From Panax quinquefolius (taxonomy: Eukaryota > Streptophyta > Magnoliopsida > Apiales > Araliaceae), in contig CM035160.1 of NCBI GenBank assembly GCA_020205615.1, positions 120,626,556-120,690,555 of the forward strand: a stretch of DNA of 64,000 nt. The letters are read 5' to 3'. Positions within the stretch are counted from its first letter, which is position 1, and each line of letters begins with the position of its first letter. Made by a program: the position numbers and the translations under genes. Below the pieces are notes generated by a model. It was not told the origin of the DNA. It made no database searches and saw only the letters and a program-made list of their open reading frames with translations. Of this stretch, positions 33,151 to 44,971 are shown one piece after another.

Positions 33151-36100
33151 TGTGACGCCCCCAAATTCAGACACTCGTATCTCGAATTTGGTTCACCACG
33201 TGCTAATTCTAACATCACACCAAAATCATCAATAACGAAATAATAGAATAATTTACATTGATATAATATAAATATTCGCGTCCCAAGGTTCCGTAACCAT
33301 TACTACAACAATTCAGTGATTAAACTTAAACATAATTAATCATCCTTAATACATCATAATACGCATAGAAATAATAATACTAATACTCTTAAAGAACTAA
33401 GCTACTCCGTAGCCTTGCCCTTCCCCTTGTCCTTTCCCGAGGTACCGCCTTGCTCTACCTTAACTGTAATGTTTTTAGGGAAGCAAGAATGAGCAACAAG
33501 TTTGCCCAGCAAGTAATATAGCAAAGCGAATGAATAGTTATAGCATTTGAATCTTCAAGGGTATAACAGTAAATGGTAGTTCAAGGATATCAAGAAATAT
33601 CAAAAGCGTTTGATAAGTGTCACTAAAAATTGAAGGATATCAATAATATTTCAAGGTGTAATTATTTCGAGGTTCAATAAGAATGAACACCGAAAGCGAA
33701 TAAGTTAAGACTATGAACTCTTACTAGAATTAACAGTATTATACTGCAATCCAAGATAAACGATTACAACAGGTGATCAGCCTAAGGTACCCTACGTTAT
33801 GCATAACATTTAATCATACTTGTAATGCGCAAATCGGTTGCCCTCGACAATATAGAATTTCCCCTTTTAAGAGGGTTGTCCATCTCAAGAGATTTTCAAG
33901 AGTCCGCACCAAAGTCAATTGGTTTGGATAGCTTTCTAACATATGATAACAGTCTAACCGAATCAAAGGTTTAGACAACTTTTATAATGCACTTTAAGAA
34001 CAATAAGTCTAATGCTTGCAATAATGTCAAAGTAATTGATTTTTGAATAGTAATAATCATTTGCTCAATATAAGTATGTCAATAATTCGGATTCATACAA
34101 TATATAATGTAGGAATTTAGATAACTTGTATCCGATATGTGAATCAATGGAAGTTAGAGAACTCGCACAAAATCCAAATTTGTGAGAGTTAGGAGACTTG
34201 CCTTTAGCGTTGATTACCACTTAAAGCGTAATATCACTTCAATGAACTACGTTATCCTATATATGTATGTATACGTATTCATTAGTTATATATACTTGAT
34301 ATGCATTTTCACATACTTCCATCACACATATCTAAATTCATGTAGGCTACACACATTCAAACTCATAGATGCGTAACTCACATTGATTTTACCTTTAAAA
34401 TCTTTTGCACCATACGCTTATCTTTTGTATTTGCAAAATATCTCTTACTTTATGTATGTTTAAGTTGTTTCACATATTAAAGAACCTTTAAGCTAGTTTT
34501 GACCCTTTATTAAAGTTACTCATACATTTCCCTCTTTCAAAGTTAAAAGAGTGCATTACATAAATCAACTAGCCATAGTATTCATTATACCACATAATAT
34601 TGCCAAACAACTTCTTTATACACATGCTTGCATAATTTATAACAATGTCTAACTAGATGCGTGAACATGTAGAATATCTCTAGAGGCATACGCATCCTAT
34701 TCTAATTGTTCCAAAGTTCACAATATAAATCATAGAGTTTCTCATCTTAATTGGTTTTCAATCACTAAGATGTCATGTCTAACAATCTATACATGCAAAG
34801 TATGTTGAGTCTACATTTCATATGTATTTACAAGACTAACTAAACGATAAACATATGCTCAATGGGTTAGATTCAAAAAGGCGTAAGGTTTTATAAACAT
34901 GTTTTTCGTCTTTTAACTTTTCATTTAAAAAGGTTAGGATTCAATTCCAAACCTACTAACACCTTGTAAAATACATTGATATATGCTTAGGGAGTATGTA
35001 TGTTCTTGAAATTAAGTGGAGTGTAAGACTTCTTGCATCAAATAAGCAAATAAACTTCTTTAGTTTTTTACAAGACCACTCTTCACGTAGGTAAGCAAGT
35101 CCCCTAACTAAAACACGAAAGCGTATCCCCTGTCTCGCCTTATTTCGGATTTTTGTGAAATTTTCCAACCAATTCTCGTTCAAGAAACAATGTAATGATG
35201 TATAATTGTTATAAATTTGTTACATAACCTTCCTAGCATGCTTCTAACATTCCCACACATACAAACAATAAATTTCAAGGATCAATTCAAGATTTTTGCC
35301 ATTTTTCCAAAGTTTAACACATTTAGCAATTCTCCTCACGATGGACTCATTACTTGATCGTTTTACTTCATTTAATCTTCATTGAATTCGTTTTTGACCA
35401 CATTAACAATATCTAACATAAATTTACAGATTCTAGCATGTTTCAACCATAACCATTTCAACTTAAACAAGTGTTTTCATACTCATGAACTTTGGAAAGC
35501 TTGAGTGTATGAACATCTAGAGGAAAGGTTACCTTTTCTGAAGTTGAATTGCTACTCTAGCTTCAATTTGCAGATTTGTATAAGCTCCACAACACTCTCA
35601 CTCACTTGAAATTTCTCAGAGAAATCAACAATCTTATATTTGAGAGGGGAACCTCTATTTATAGAGGGAGGATTATCCATTGGAGAATTTGCCCTAAGGT
35701 TTGTTTCCATGGAAGATTGAAGGATCTTTTGTGCAACAAGAAGTGGGTGGAAAGCATTACCAACTCCATCACCTCCCTTCCCCCTAGCCAGCATTCCTCT
35801 CTTGGTTTTCAACAAGCATAGAGCCCTAGGCTTTATGAAAAACACAGCTGAGCCAATTTCTTGGAATGGGACTATGATTTTGGGACACTCTAATACTTAG
35901 CATTTTCTTTTGCACACTTAGGGTCATTTCTACACTTGTTCTCAATAGAGCATACAAATACACCCACTCATATATTACACATAAAATCATATAATCCATG
36001 TACATTGATTTATTTCAAGTAATAATTATTCTAGACTAGGATATAATTTAATTGTGTACCAATGCTACTTATTATTAATTTATTTATTTAATCAAATTAC

Positions 36101-36627
36101 TTTCTCTCTTAGGTTTAAAATACCCATTTAATTATTTCCACACACATCAATATGTCACATAAGACTTTTTATACAACTTGGTCAATTACCTAAGTCAAGC
36201 TTACTTTTATCACATAGTGTTATATAATAATTATTTTCATTACAATGTCACACCTCACTTTATTTTAAAAGAAAAACCTTATTATAAATGATTTCTCTTC
36301 ACACACTATTATTCATGATAATTAACGAATAACAAATAAATCAACCTCATTATGAACTTATTTACTTATTAGTAATACTAATTAATTCCATCATTAGTTA
36401 AATTAGCATTCTCTCAATTCATCATCTTGCCACACTAGGCATAACTCTACAAGTTTAAACTAAGCTTCTCATTACTTTTGCTTCATTGTTTAATTATCAC
36501 TTAGCTTAATCAATTAAACCACTTATCACAATATAAGTCGATACAATATATATTTATATTCAATTAAATATGCAAACAAATCCTTATTTTCAATATTATA
36601 ATTTATTAAAAATTCGCTGGTATTACA
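33151..36627 (-). mobile_element. solo LTR of a third gypsy family inside the Tat element
   Basis: The plus strand starts TGTGACGCCCCCAAATTC and ends GCTGGTATTACA (minus start TGTAATACCAGC). It is flanked by the perfect duplication GTTTC (33146-33150 and 36628-36632). It is 3,477 bp with no coding domain. The terminal GGGGGCGTCACA is shared with the Tekay-type family, but the rest differs, so it is a separate chromovirus-like family. A TATA box is at 35655-35662. Confidence 0.95.
35655..35662 (-). promoter_or_regulatory. TATA box of third-family solo LTR
   Basis: TATAAATA on the minus strand in CTCTATAAATAGAGG, a context very close to that in the Tat LTR although the families differ. Confidence 0.55.
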
Positions 36628-36632
36628 GTTTC

Positions 36633-37046
36633 TTCCCTTTTTACCCTTGTCGACAAATGCAAGGAGTGGTGCTCCAATTGTCGAGGGCAAAGTCTTGGTG
36701 GACTGCAGTGATGGAGGGGCTATCATCAACCTCTTTTTCCCGAATAATGACCATTACGTCTGGGCCATCATCATCTGGGGTGTATCTATTTGAGAAGTGT
36801 TTGTTTGGGTTTTTGTTTGGTTTGACCGCACCATTGATGGTTGCCTACGTACTCCTATTGAAGAGGAGATCAGGTCTTTCGTAGTTCAGGCTTTGGTTTG
36901 AAAAGGTTCAAAGGGGTAAGTGGTGAGAAGAGTGTAGAGATTTTTTTTTTATTATTTATTTACATGCATGGAAAATAAAAGGCATACTACGAAGAAAGTG
37001 ATACCGTTCCAACATTTTCTGGAACTCGCAACTTCATCCCCTGGAT
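36633..37046 (-). other. Tat region between gag modules and pol, resembles the 3' UTR
   Basis: It includes GGAGTACGTAGGCAACC and GACCTGATCTCC at 36845-36885, matching the motif order in the 3' UTR at 28485-28540. A short frame reads DNWSTTPCICRQG, analogous to the DNWTIRP at the end of the 37047 module. A run of T occurs near 36942-36951. Confidence 0.55.
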
Positions 37047-37923
37047 CTACATCTTCTCGGCTAGTTGAGGCCTGATAGTCCAGTTGTCAGTGGTTATGTC
37101 GCCTTCAGGGCTCGTGATAGAGGTTACCCCTTGATTCTGAATGTCTTCGATTGTGGCCATAACTTGATCGCTTCCTGATTCAGTACATTCCTCAAGGACG
37201 CTTAAAATGGACGCATTGCAAAAAGGTATGAACTCCTGATTCTTTAATGGGTTGGATTCCCCGACAATCTCACCACCTTTCTCTTCATCTATTCCTTCAC
37301 CTTCTTCATGGGTTTCCAAGGATTTAACCATGAAATCTCCCTCAAATTGTTGTTGCATTTCTTGTAAAGAACTTTCCTTTTTGGTTTTTTCTTCCTTGGA
37401 AAGGATTAGTATTTCCTCTGCATCATCCAAGGTGATAAAATCAGGAACGTGGTTGATATCTTGGAACCATAGGACGTTTGATGTCAAGTGGGAATCTCTT
37501 TTGGGATGCCTTTGTCTCCTCTGTCATTTCTTGCATTAGGATCAGTCCACTTTGTGTTCTGGCAGAATTGTCGCTCATAGCCTTCACCTCATTTGAACTG
37601 TTTGTCTCGAATAGACATCTTAAGCTTTTTATTTCCCTTTCGCCTTTTTTGGTCATGGGAAATTCTATCTCCAGCTCTCCATTTTCAATGAGATCCTGGA
37701 TTTTATGTCGCAAAGACCAAAGATTCTTCATCAGATGTCCAAGTGAGTTAGAATGGTAGAGACATATCTTGGTGGAATCATAACTCTTTATCTTGGGATT
37801 TATAGGAGGCGTGAACTTAGTAATCCTTCCTTCGCTTATCGTAAAATGTAGCATTTCTTCATTGGATTTGCTTTCGTAGGGGTGAATTTTCTGGACTCTT
37901 TTAGAGGTTGTTTGATCTTTCAT
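37047..37923 (-). pseudogene. second gag-like module of the Tat element, acidic tail
   Basis: The frame 37923-37441 contains CLYHSNSLGHLMKNLWSLRH then KIQDLIENGELEIEFP, a variant of the Tat gag zinc-finger and KIQ-LI motif in which the last Cys is Leu. The following frame (37487-37047) is acidic and ends DNWTIRPQ. It lies downstream of a better preserved copy of the same motif at 38400-38470. Confidence 0.75.
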
Positions 37924-38088
37924 CTTTGAGAATTCGCATTCCCTCGATCGATTCTTCCGCTGGCGAGATCTTCTAGCAATTTTATCATCCCCATTTTCTT
38001 ATATTTTCAGCCTGCTTTGATCTTCTTCATTTAGCTGTCTCATCGTGGAGTCCTTTTTCTCTTGGCTTTCTGATAGTTGAGTGAAAAA

Positions 38089-39771
38089 TTATCTTGTTTC
38101 CTGATGTTGGCGCACTATCAGCTTAGCCAGCAGGTTTACTTGATTCTGGATTGCATCCAATTTTTGCATTACTGGCATACCCTCCTCCGAGTTTTCCCAC
38201 TCTAGGACATTTGTTATGTGCTTTTGGGGGTATTCCTCCATCCTTCGTATGTACTTACAAATTGGATACATTTCAGCGCTTCCTGACCCGATCATGTTTA
38301 CTTCTTCCGTATCATGTTGCAACGGAAGGTTGGTGTTGACATTTTGTTGGTCAGGTTGTTCGGCCACAATACTGCCACTTTCGATCAGATTTTGAATCTT
38401 ATGTTTTAAGAACCAACAATCCTGTGTATCGTGTCCTGGAGACCCTGAGAGGTAAGCACATCTCTGGCTTGGATTGTATCTTTTGTTCCCTAGTTCCAGA
38501 GGTGGAGCTAGTTCGGTAATTTTCTTGTGATCCATTAATATCGCCAATACATGTTCAAGGGAATCGCCCAGTGGAGTGAATACCCGATTTTTCGTTCTTT
38601 CAAATTTTCTTTTCCGTGCTGGTATTGGTTGAATGCGATCATTGTTGAGATGGCGATTTTCTTGCATTTTCTAAATGGGGGATCGTAGTTTGGCCTCCTA
38701 GCTTGCCCTGCACCATTACGGGATACATCTTCATTGCCTTTATCGGCACCCCCTTGGGATCATTCGCATACTTGCCAATGTATATGTTTGGCGGCCGCTT
38801 CCAAGGCAATGAAGTCTTTAATCTTCGCTTCGCCTTGAGCCCCCATCTCGCCATTTTTCCGTGTTTGATCATTTCCGCAAAATGGCTTTCCTATGCCTCG
38901 CTAGGATCCTCTCATAGTAAGGAGCCTCTTGATATCAATAAATGTCATTACCATCTCGGTTTCATCATTGATGGAATGACTTGCATGACGCTAGATGTCT
39001 CCACCTTTGGGCATATTCTCGGAAAGATTCAGTACTTTCCTTTTTCACTTTAGTCACTTGATATCTATCTGGTGCCATTTGTGACTGAAAACTATACTAA
39101 TTTAGAAAGGCGTGGGCCAATTCTTCCTAGTTGTGGATTTTGGCATTGTCAAGTCGGGCATACCAGGCTTTAGCTTCTCTAGTGAGACTCTTTTGAAAAA
39201 GTTGCATTCTAAGGCTTTCATTTTCAGCATAAGACCCCAGTTCGCCAATGTACACTTTTAGGTGTGTATAGGGATTGCCCATTTATTGTACTTTTCAAAC
39301 TCGGGACTTTGAATTTGGTAGGATATTGAGCCCCGAGAATATACAGAGAGATCCTGAATAGGTGACACTCCCATAATTTCCATCCTTTAATCGAATTTGG
39401 ATGGTATCCTCCATTTGTTGGACTTTCTTTCTTATATCCCCAGTTTCTCGATCATCCCTGAGATTTATGATTTCTTTATTGGAATGAGGTTTAGGTATCT
39501 GGGTTTCCATCTTTTTACCAATGCCTTGACTTCCCCCTAGTGTGAAGGACTCTGGTTGAGTAGGCATTATCGGGCCCTGTGTATTTTTACTTTGTTCTTT
39601 TAGAAAGACAACCAATTCTATTATCTGATTCCTTAATCCTTCAAACTCCTCTCGGCAAACAGGAGTAGGATCAGGCTGGCTCGGTGTAGCCATGCCTAAT
39701 GGTGGGATCAGTGCCTTCCTGGACTTTAAATGGGTAACGGGACCGATTGCTTCCCTGCGAAAGACGTGCAT
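38089..39771 (-). pseudogene. Tat-type gag, broken
   Basis: The N-terminal frame (39771-39295) has a coiled, Gln-rich start. The capsid core is recognisable at about 38988-39062 as VTKVKKESTESFREYAQRWR. YYERILARHRKAI lies further on near 38890-38935. The C-terminal frame (38667-38089) has FTPLGDSLEHVLAILM, then the zinc-binding CAYLSGSPGHDTQDCWFLKH and KIQNLIESGSI. These are standard Tat gag landmarks. Several stops and frame changes separate them. Confidence 0.85.
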
Positions 39772-40529
39772 AGTTTAGTCCTTAGGGAATGTAAATTAAC
39801 ATGCTATGTGATGTGTCCATTTTAAGAATTTTATCCTACAAAACGGATGTCAGCTGTTTGTAGCATGTTAATTAAAATATGTATGTGTACACATTTCTTC
39901 ATATTTCTCATTACATGGAGATAGATATGGAATGAAATTACAAGTAATTGTGTTTACAAGTAATTAAAATGAGAGCATGAAGAGACTTTCCTCCATTTTT
40001 GGGTTTATCAGAGGCTGACCTATCTTAGGTTACTCTCGCGGCATTTTGGCATGAAGGTTTCCCAAATCATCGCAATCTACTTGACGGGAAGTTAATCCTA
40101 TCTTTCAAATGGAGCAAATTTGGTGGTGCCTTTCCCCGAGCCTCTGAGAATTAGTCTTCTCACGAGTCCAAAGAATCAAACACCGACGGATAGCCTCCCC
40201 GGTGGAGGGACCACACAACATACATTCACATACATCGCATCTTACCGTATGAAAAATGATGACATGTGCGAAGCACTAATATCACAAGCAGATATGGTGC
40301 GAAGCACTAATATCACAAGCAGATATGGTGCAGAGCACTAATATCACAAGCAGATATGGTGCAAAGCACTAATATCACAAGCAGTTATAGTGCGAAGCAC
40401 TAAGTGCAATAAGGAAATGCATTCATACACATTCATCAAATGTAAATGCAACATCCACACACAAGCAGATAACAATTTTGAAAAGATTGTAATAGCTGCT
40501 TAAGTCCTCTTACTGGAGTCCTCAGCAGA
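39772..40529 (-). other. Tat 5' untranslated leader
   Basis: About 760 bp between PBS and gag with no ORF above 75 codons. It contains the 31-bp tandem repeat at 40266-40403. Confidence 0.7.
40266..40403 (+). repeat. 31-bp tandem repeat, four and a half copies, Tat leader
   Basis: The unit GTGCGAAGCACTAATATCAC plus AAGCAGATATG repeats at 40266, 40297, 40328, 40359 and partly at 40390. Copies differ at one to three positions. It contains the small palindrome GTGC...GCAC. Confidence 0.95.
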
Positions 40530-40538
40530 GTCGCCACA
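40530..40538 (-). other. primer-binding site of the Tat element
   Basis: The minus strand reads TGGCGACTCTGCTGAGGAC starting at 40536, two bases after the 5' LTR end. It is not the initiator-Met type; Tat/Ogre elements commonly use other tRNAs. I did not identify which tRNA it matches. The site extends to about 40518. Confidence 0.65.
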
Positions 40539-41339
40539 TGTCAACGTCGGGATTTTTGGATGTCCCTTTCCGTTACTTGTTCTTTGGTGTTCTCATCTTA
40601 GGTGAGATTTGTTTGAAAAAACAAGTGAAAAGGTCCGACATGTATAATGTCGACGATGGACTGTTAAGAGTCGCCAGTTGGTTTTTTTAAATGGTTGTAC
40701 CAACACAACCGAGAAAAGGTTTGCACATTGACCCAGTGATGTGACACTGCTAAACGGGTCGGTGAAACCGAGATTCATTAGGGTCCGGGGACTTGCTTAT
40801 GCGAGGGGAAGGTGTTAGGCACCCCCCGACATCCATGTTACCACGGTGACCGCCTCTTTTTATGAAACTATTATCTGAATGTGTGTGTGTGGGTCAATGT
40901 GCTGTTATTTGGAAGTAGTGCGAGGCCTCATTCGAACCTATATAGACAGGGTTTGAATTTATGTGAAAATTCAGTTTTTAGTAAGATATAGCAATGATGT
41001 TTTATAAAAAGGTTTTTCAAACCCTGATGCTCAATCGTAATTGAGACCTTTTACACTCCAATTTTATTAAGTGTGCGGCTTGGTTGATTTTATTTTATGA
41101 ATGTGAGGCATCCGTATGAAAATAATGTACAAAATAATGCCGACTTCCTCATGGGTATGGAAACCATCTGAGGAAATTCAGACACCACAGATTAATTTAC
41201 AAGTCGCCATACAATTTGAAGATGTCCATCATGGGGCCTAATCTAGATTCAATGGGATGAATCTGTGATCACATGATTCCTAGGCTCACAAAATATCGCA
41301 GCAGTTTATCACGAAAGTAAGAAGCAGTATATATATAAA

Positions 41340-41628
41340 AGTCAGAATATATATATACGACAGGATCACCAACCACGAAGCACCTCCATGGGGATCGAAA
41401 TGTAAATAAAGTCATTAAAAGCTATCAACCGCCATGGAGGAAACTCCAAAGTGACGAAACGTAAATAAAGTTGTAAATACGATCAACCGCCACGAAGGAA
41501 ACTCCAAAGTGGACGTAATGTAAATAAAGTCAGTAAATACTGGCCAACTACTACGAAGTAAACTCGAGCAGACAAAACGTAAAGAAAGTCAAAAGCGATC
41601 AACCACCATGAAGTAAACTCTGTGTGGG

Positions 41629-41676
<48 letters not shown>

Positions 41677-42110
41677 CAATAAACGCATTCTGATGTAAAA
41701 TCCAGCTCATCAATGCAGAGTTCAACCACAGTTCATATATATAAGTATATATATATATATATAAAAGCGAATAAACACACCGTATATAAAATCCAGGCTC
41801 ATCGAACAGAGTCCGACCACAATTCAAATATATAAATATATATATATATATATATAGCGAGTAAACGCACCAGACCGAAGTCTAGGCTCATCGAACAAAG
41901 TCCGACACACAGTTAATTTTTATAAGTATGAATATATATATATTAAAGAAGTAAACGCTCCAGACTGAAGTCTAGGCTCATCGAACAAAGTCCGACACAC
42001 AGTTAATATATATAAGTATATATATATATATATAAAAGTAGAAAAACGCTTCTGCATCAAAATTCAGGCTCAATCGAGGCATAACTCGATAATGTTAGTC
42101 AATATATATG

Positions 42111-42156
<46 letters not shown>

Positions 42157-42160
42157 TCGA
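41340..42160. repeat. tandem arrays with AT microsatellites in Tat 5' LTR
   Basis: The same two unit types as in the 3' LTR, but with an extra copy of the 100-bp unit near 41940-42020 and a longer TA run near 42110-42150. Confidence 0.85.
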
Positions 42161-42459
42161 ATTGAAACCACTAATCAAGTCCCGTAAAAGCAAGCAACAC
42201 GACTCTCAACGTGCAGAAGGGTGTGTGCAAAGATGAAGAGAAAGACTCTAAAGTGTGTGAGAAGGCTTATAGCTGACTAATAAAGAAGGCTTTTATATCT
42301 TTAGAGTGGGTAAAAACTGACTTTTGTAGGTACAAAAGGGCTATATATGAGCTCACAGGTGTTTAAAAGGAGAAAGTACACTGTATGGGGTGAGTGCAGA
42401 GCAAATTGGGCAGGGCTTCCTCGCATTTTTTTCTTAGAAAATCAGCACCCCAAGCCCTC

Positions 42460-42467
42460 TATTTATA
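42460..42467 (-). promoter_or_regulatory. TATA box of Tat 5' LTR
   Basis: TATAAATA on the minus strand within CCTCTATAAATAGAGGG. The flanking CCTC/GAGG makes a short palindrome around the TATA box. Confidence 0.6.
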
Positions 42468-42927
42468 GAGGGAGGAGCATGCAGTCTACTGCAGCACCTA
42501 GTATGTGTGTGTGTACTTGCACGCCCAGTGCCCCGGAAGTGTGGGTCCCGCCGTGTCAAGAAATGCGTATCGTTGTTATTCGGTCGCTCATAACTTTCAA
42601 TCCGGGAGTCCGATGGAAGCGTGCCATACCATTCCGGAAAGCTCTTTCCGAGAGCTACACCATGATATATGATTTGACCTTTTTTTATTCCAGGAAGATG
42701 GGTCCATGACCGAAATGGCATTCCCGGGTTTCCGTCAGGCAGTCCGTTTGAGCCATTTTATGTAGTTTGCGCTCGGAAGTTAAGATATGGTTCTTGTGGA
42801 ACTTATATTAAATCATTTTGAGTTGACATGAGTGTATTTGATTTAAAGTGAAGTTGAGTTGGCAAAATGACCATTTTGCCCCTCCCGAGGTTATCTCCGG
42901 TTTTTGCACAATTTATAGTAGTCTTTT

Positions 42928-43196
42928 CTCAGGGTTATCTCTGAGGTTGGCTTGTTGTTGACTTTAACTATCCTCAGGATCATCTCTAAGGTTGGCTTGA
43001 CCTCCTGGGGCTATCTCCAGGCTTTGATCTTGATCCTCCGGGGCTATCTCCGGGGTTTAAACTGACTTTCCCTAGGTTATCTCCGAGGTTTGGAACCTGA
43101 TTTCCCGGGGTTATCTTCGGGGTTGAGAACTGGATCTCTTGTGGCTATCTTCGGGGTTGGAATTGATGTTGTGATCCTCCAGGGTTATCTCTGGAG
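42928..43196 (-). repeat. array of mini-hairpins, loop GGYTATCT, in Tat 5' LTR
   Basis: Units: CTCAG/CTGAG (42928-42945), CCTCAG/CTAAGG (42972-42991, one mismatch), CCTGG/CCAGG (43004-43021), CTCCGG/CCGGGG (about 43036-43055, one wobble), CCCGG/TCGGG (43104-43121, one wobble), CTCCAG/CTGGAG (43177-43196). The 8-base loop is nearly constant. Two further units near 43070 and 43140 are decayed. Confidence 0.85.
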
Positions 43197-43263
43197 TGTG
43201 AAGAAGTTGTTTTTGTCCTCCTGCATAGTTAGTAACAGGAAAGCAAAATTTTGAGTGTCTACA

Positions 43264-43403
43264 GATATGTAACATATTATCCCTATATTCTGACCAACCA
43301 ATTAAATACCAAAAAAAACTTAGGTAGGTCATACTAGCGAAGGAATTCTCCATCTCTCCCCCTAGTTCTATTCTCATATCTTAGCCAGGGATCATATCCC
43401 TAA
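43264..43403 (-). other. chromovirus leader, PBS-proximal piece
   Basis: The first bases (GATAT) are the right target duplication of the Tat element. The remainder aligns with 6905-7041 of the truncated copy. Confidence 0.85.
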
Positions 43404-43416
43404 GCTTTGATACCAA
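43404..43416 (-). other. primer-binding site of the chromovirus
   Basis: The minus strand reads TTGGTATCAAAGC, initiator-Met type with one change, one base after the LTR end GGGGGCGTCACA. Confidence 0.85.
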
Positions 43417-43967
43417 CTGTGACGCCCCCAAAATAGGTATACATCACCCATCTTGAGTCGCCAAATACATGGTACAGAATTCAAATACAAACTTAATTTT
43501 ACAACAGTCGTGTAGAATACGACTAAGCATATGCTATGAGTTTTAATACAAATATTGTCATCTAGACAATATCCAAACTCAATGGAGTCCTCATTACATT
43601 TATTATCACACTATTTAACAGAATAGTGAGGACTACTAATGCTATCATCTCGACAGGCTAGTCACTCCGCTTCCCGATTAGTCCCATTCGTTCTCATTTC
43701 ACGAAGAGAAAAAGGTGAAAAAGAAAGGGTGAGCTCAACTAGCCCAAAAGAAGAAATATTATGACTAAGATAATGCAGAATAATTTATCATTAGCCTTCA
43801 ACAGTGTTAAACTGATAAAATATAACAAACTTCAAGTTTAACTGCAGCGGAACAAGCAATCCATTAGAATAGTCAAGTAGAGAATAAAATCTACTATCTT
43901 CTATGATTTAAAAGATTTTTCATGACTTTTATCACTGAGACTCATCTTAATAAATAATCCACATCAT

Positions 43968-44205
43968 CCCTGCACTACGGCCAAGGATATTCATTACTAT
44001 CACAACCACAAATTATCCATGCACCACAGCCAAGGATATTCGTGTATTCATCAATGGTCATGATCATGCCAACAACTTTCCATTAATGCACTACGGGCCA
44101 ATGAGGACTTTTACCATATCATTTGTAACATTACGGTCGTGATTATACCGAATAATCCCTGGTCATAATCATACCAAGTCCATCTATGCACTACAGGCCA
44201 CAGAT
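43968..44205 (-). repeat. conserved-loop hairpin array in chromovirus 5' LTR
   Basis: Units ATCCCTG-CACTACGGC-CAAGGAT, ATCCATG-CACCACAGC-CAAGGAT and CATCTATG-CACTACAGGC-CACAGATG, each with one mismatch, plus a weaker CATTAATG unit near 44085. Confidence 0.75.
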
Positions 44206-44509
44206 GACTTTCAACATAATATAAACATGAGGATGATGACAATGATATAAGAATTCAATAAAACAAGTTCAAGAATTAATTTATCTAGGAACTAATAACG
44301 TCCAAATTGTCAACATGATACTACTTTGTAGAGTAAAATTCAAGAATACTCAGAAGAATATTTCCATGAAAAGATACTGGATGAAGCGCAAATATCAAGG
44401 ATATTCCACTAATTTCATGGAGTATAGAAGTCAAAACTTTAACCAATTGAGTATAATAACGAATGGAATAACAAAAGAAATCACCATGCATGCGGTGCTT
44501 ATGATAGAC

Positions 44510-44800
44510 GGAGTTATTCCAATAGAATAATAAATAATGAAACCAGGTCGGTAAAATTAAGACCAAAGCGGGATGTTCCAACAAAATAATAAAGACGGAA
44601 CCAGTCCGACGTAAAAGCATGTAAAGGATATTCCAATGAATAATAATAATAAAGATTTAAACCAGTCCAACGTAAACGCATTATGCATGGGATATTCTAA
44701 CAGAATAATAATAAAACAGTAATAATAGAAGAATGTCACCAAGTATAGGGTAGTCCGGCAGATCTTTGGTTATTCCAAAGAGAATAATAAAGAATGGAAT
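44510..44800 (-). repeat. palindromic-unit tandem array in chromovirus 5' LTR
   Basis: Four to five units with GTTCCAACA or ATTCCAATG starts and AATAATAATAAAG cores. GTTATTCC at about 44768 pairs with GGAATAA at about 44795. Confidence 0.7.
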
Positions 44801-44963
44801 AATGAAGTTCTCTTCATGAATACAAAAGAAATAATACCCCTTACCGTAAAAGAAACTGAATATAAGAGTAAGGAAGTAGCAGAATACTTTTCTATAGTTT
44901 CTTTATAATTTCTCTCTCTAGATTTTCAGTGAATTCGTAAGAAATAATGAAGGAATGAGCTTC

Positions 44964-44971
44964 TATTTATA
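44964..44971 (-). promoter_or_regulatory. TATA box of chromovirus 5' LTR
   Basis: TATAAATA on the minus strand within CTATAAATAGAAGC. If the element were transcribed this would drive the genomic RNA. Confidence 0.6.

Larger units (their letters stand above)
23901..43263 (-). mobile_element. Tat/Ogre-type Ty3/gypsy retrotransposon nested in the chromovirus leader
   Basis: The LTRs are 23901-26378 (3') and 40539-43263 (5'), both starting on the minus strand near TGTAGACACTC and ending CGACGTYGACA. The target duplication AATAT/GATAT (23896-23900, 43264-43268) differs at one base. Coding remnants in minus order are a Tat-type gag (39771-38089), a second gag-like module (37923-37047), RT (32995-32278), the end of RNase H, an integrase zinc finger and the integrase C-terminus ending at 28808. 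Two solo LTRs interrupt it. The RT and gag motifs and the structural style point to the Tat lineage. Large deletions in RT/RNase H and integrase make it inactive. Confidence 0.92.
40539..43263 (-). repeat. 5' LTR of the Tat-type element
   Basis: 2,725 bp, beginning on the minus strand TGTAGACACTC at 43263 and ending at 40539. It contains the hairpin array (42928-43196), the TATA box (42460-42467) and tandem arrays (41340-42160). Confidence 0.92.

Noticed and set aside
40266..40403. possible CRISPR-like array of 31-bp repeats
   Set aside because: Units are directly adjacent with no spacers, in a plant retrotransposon leader.
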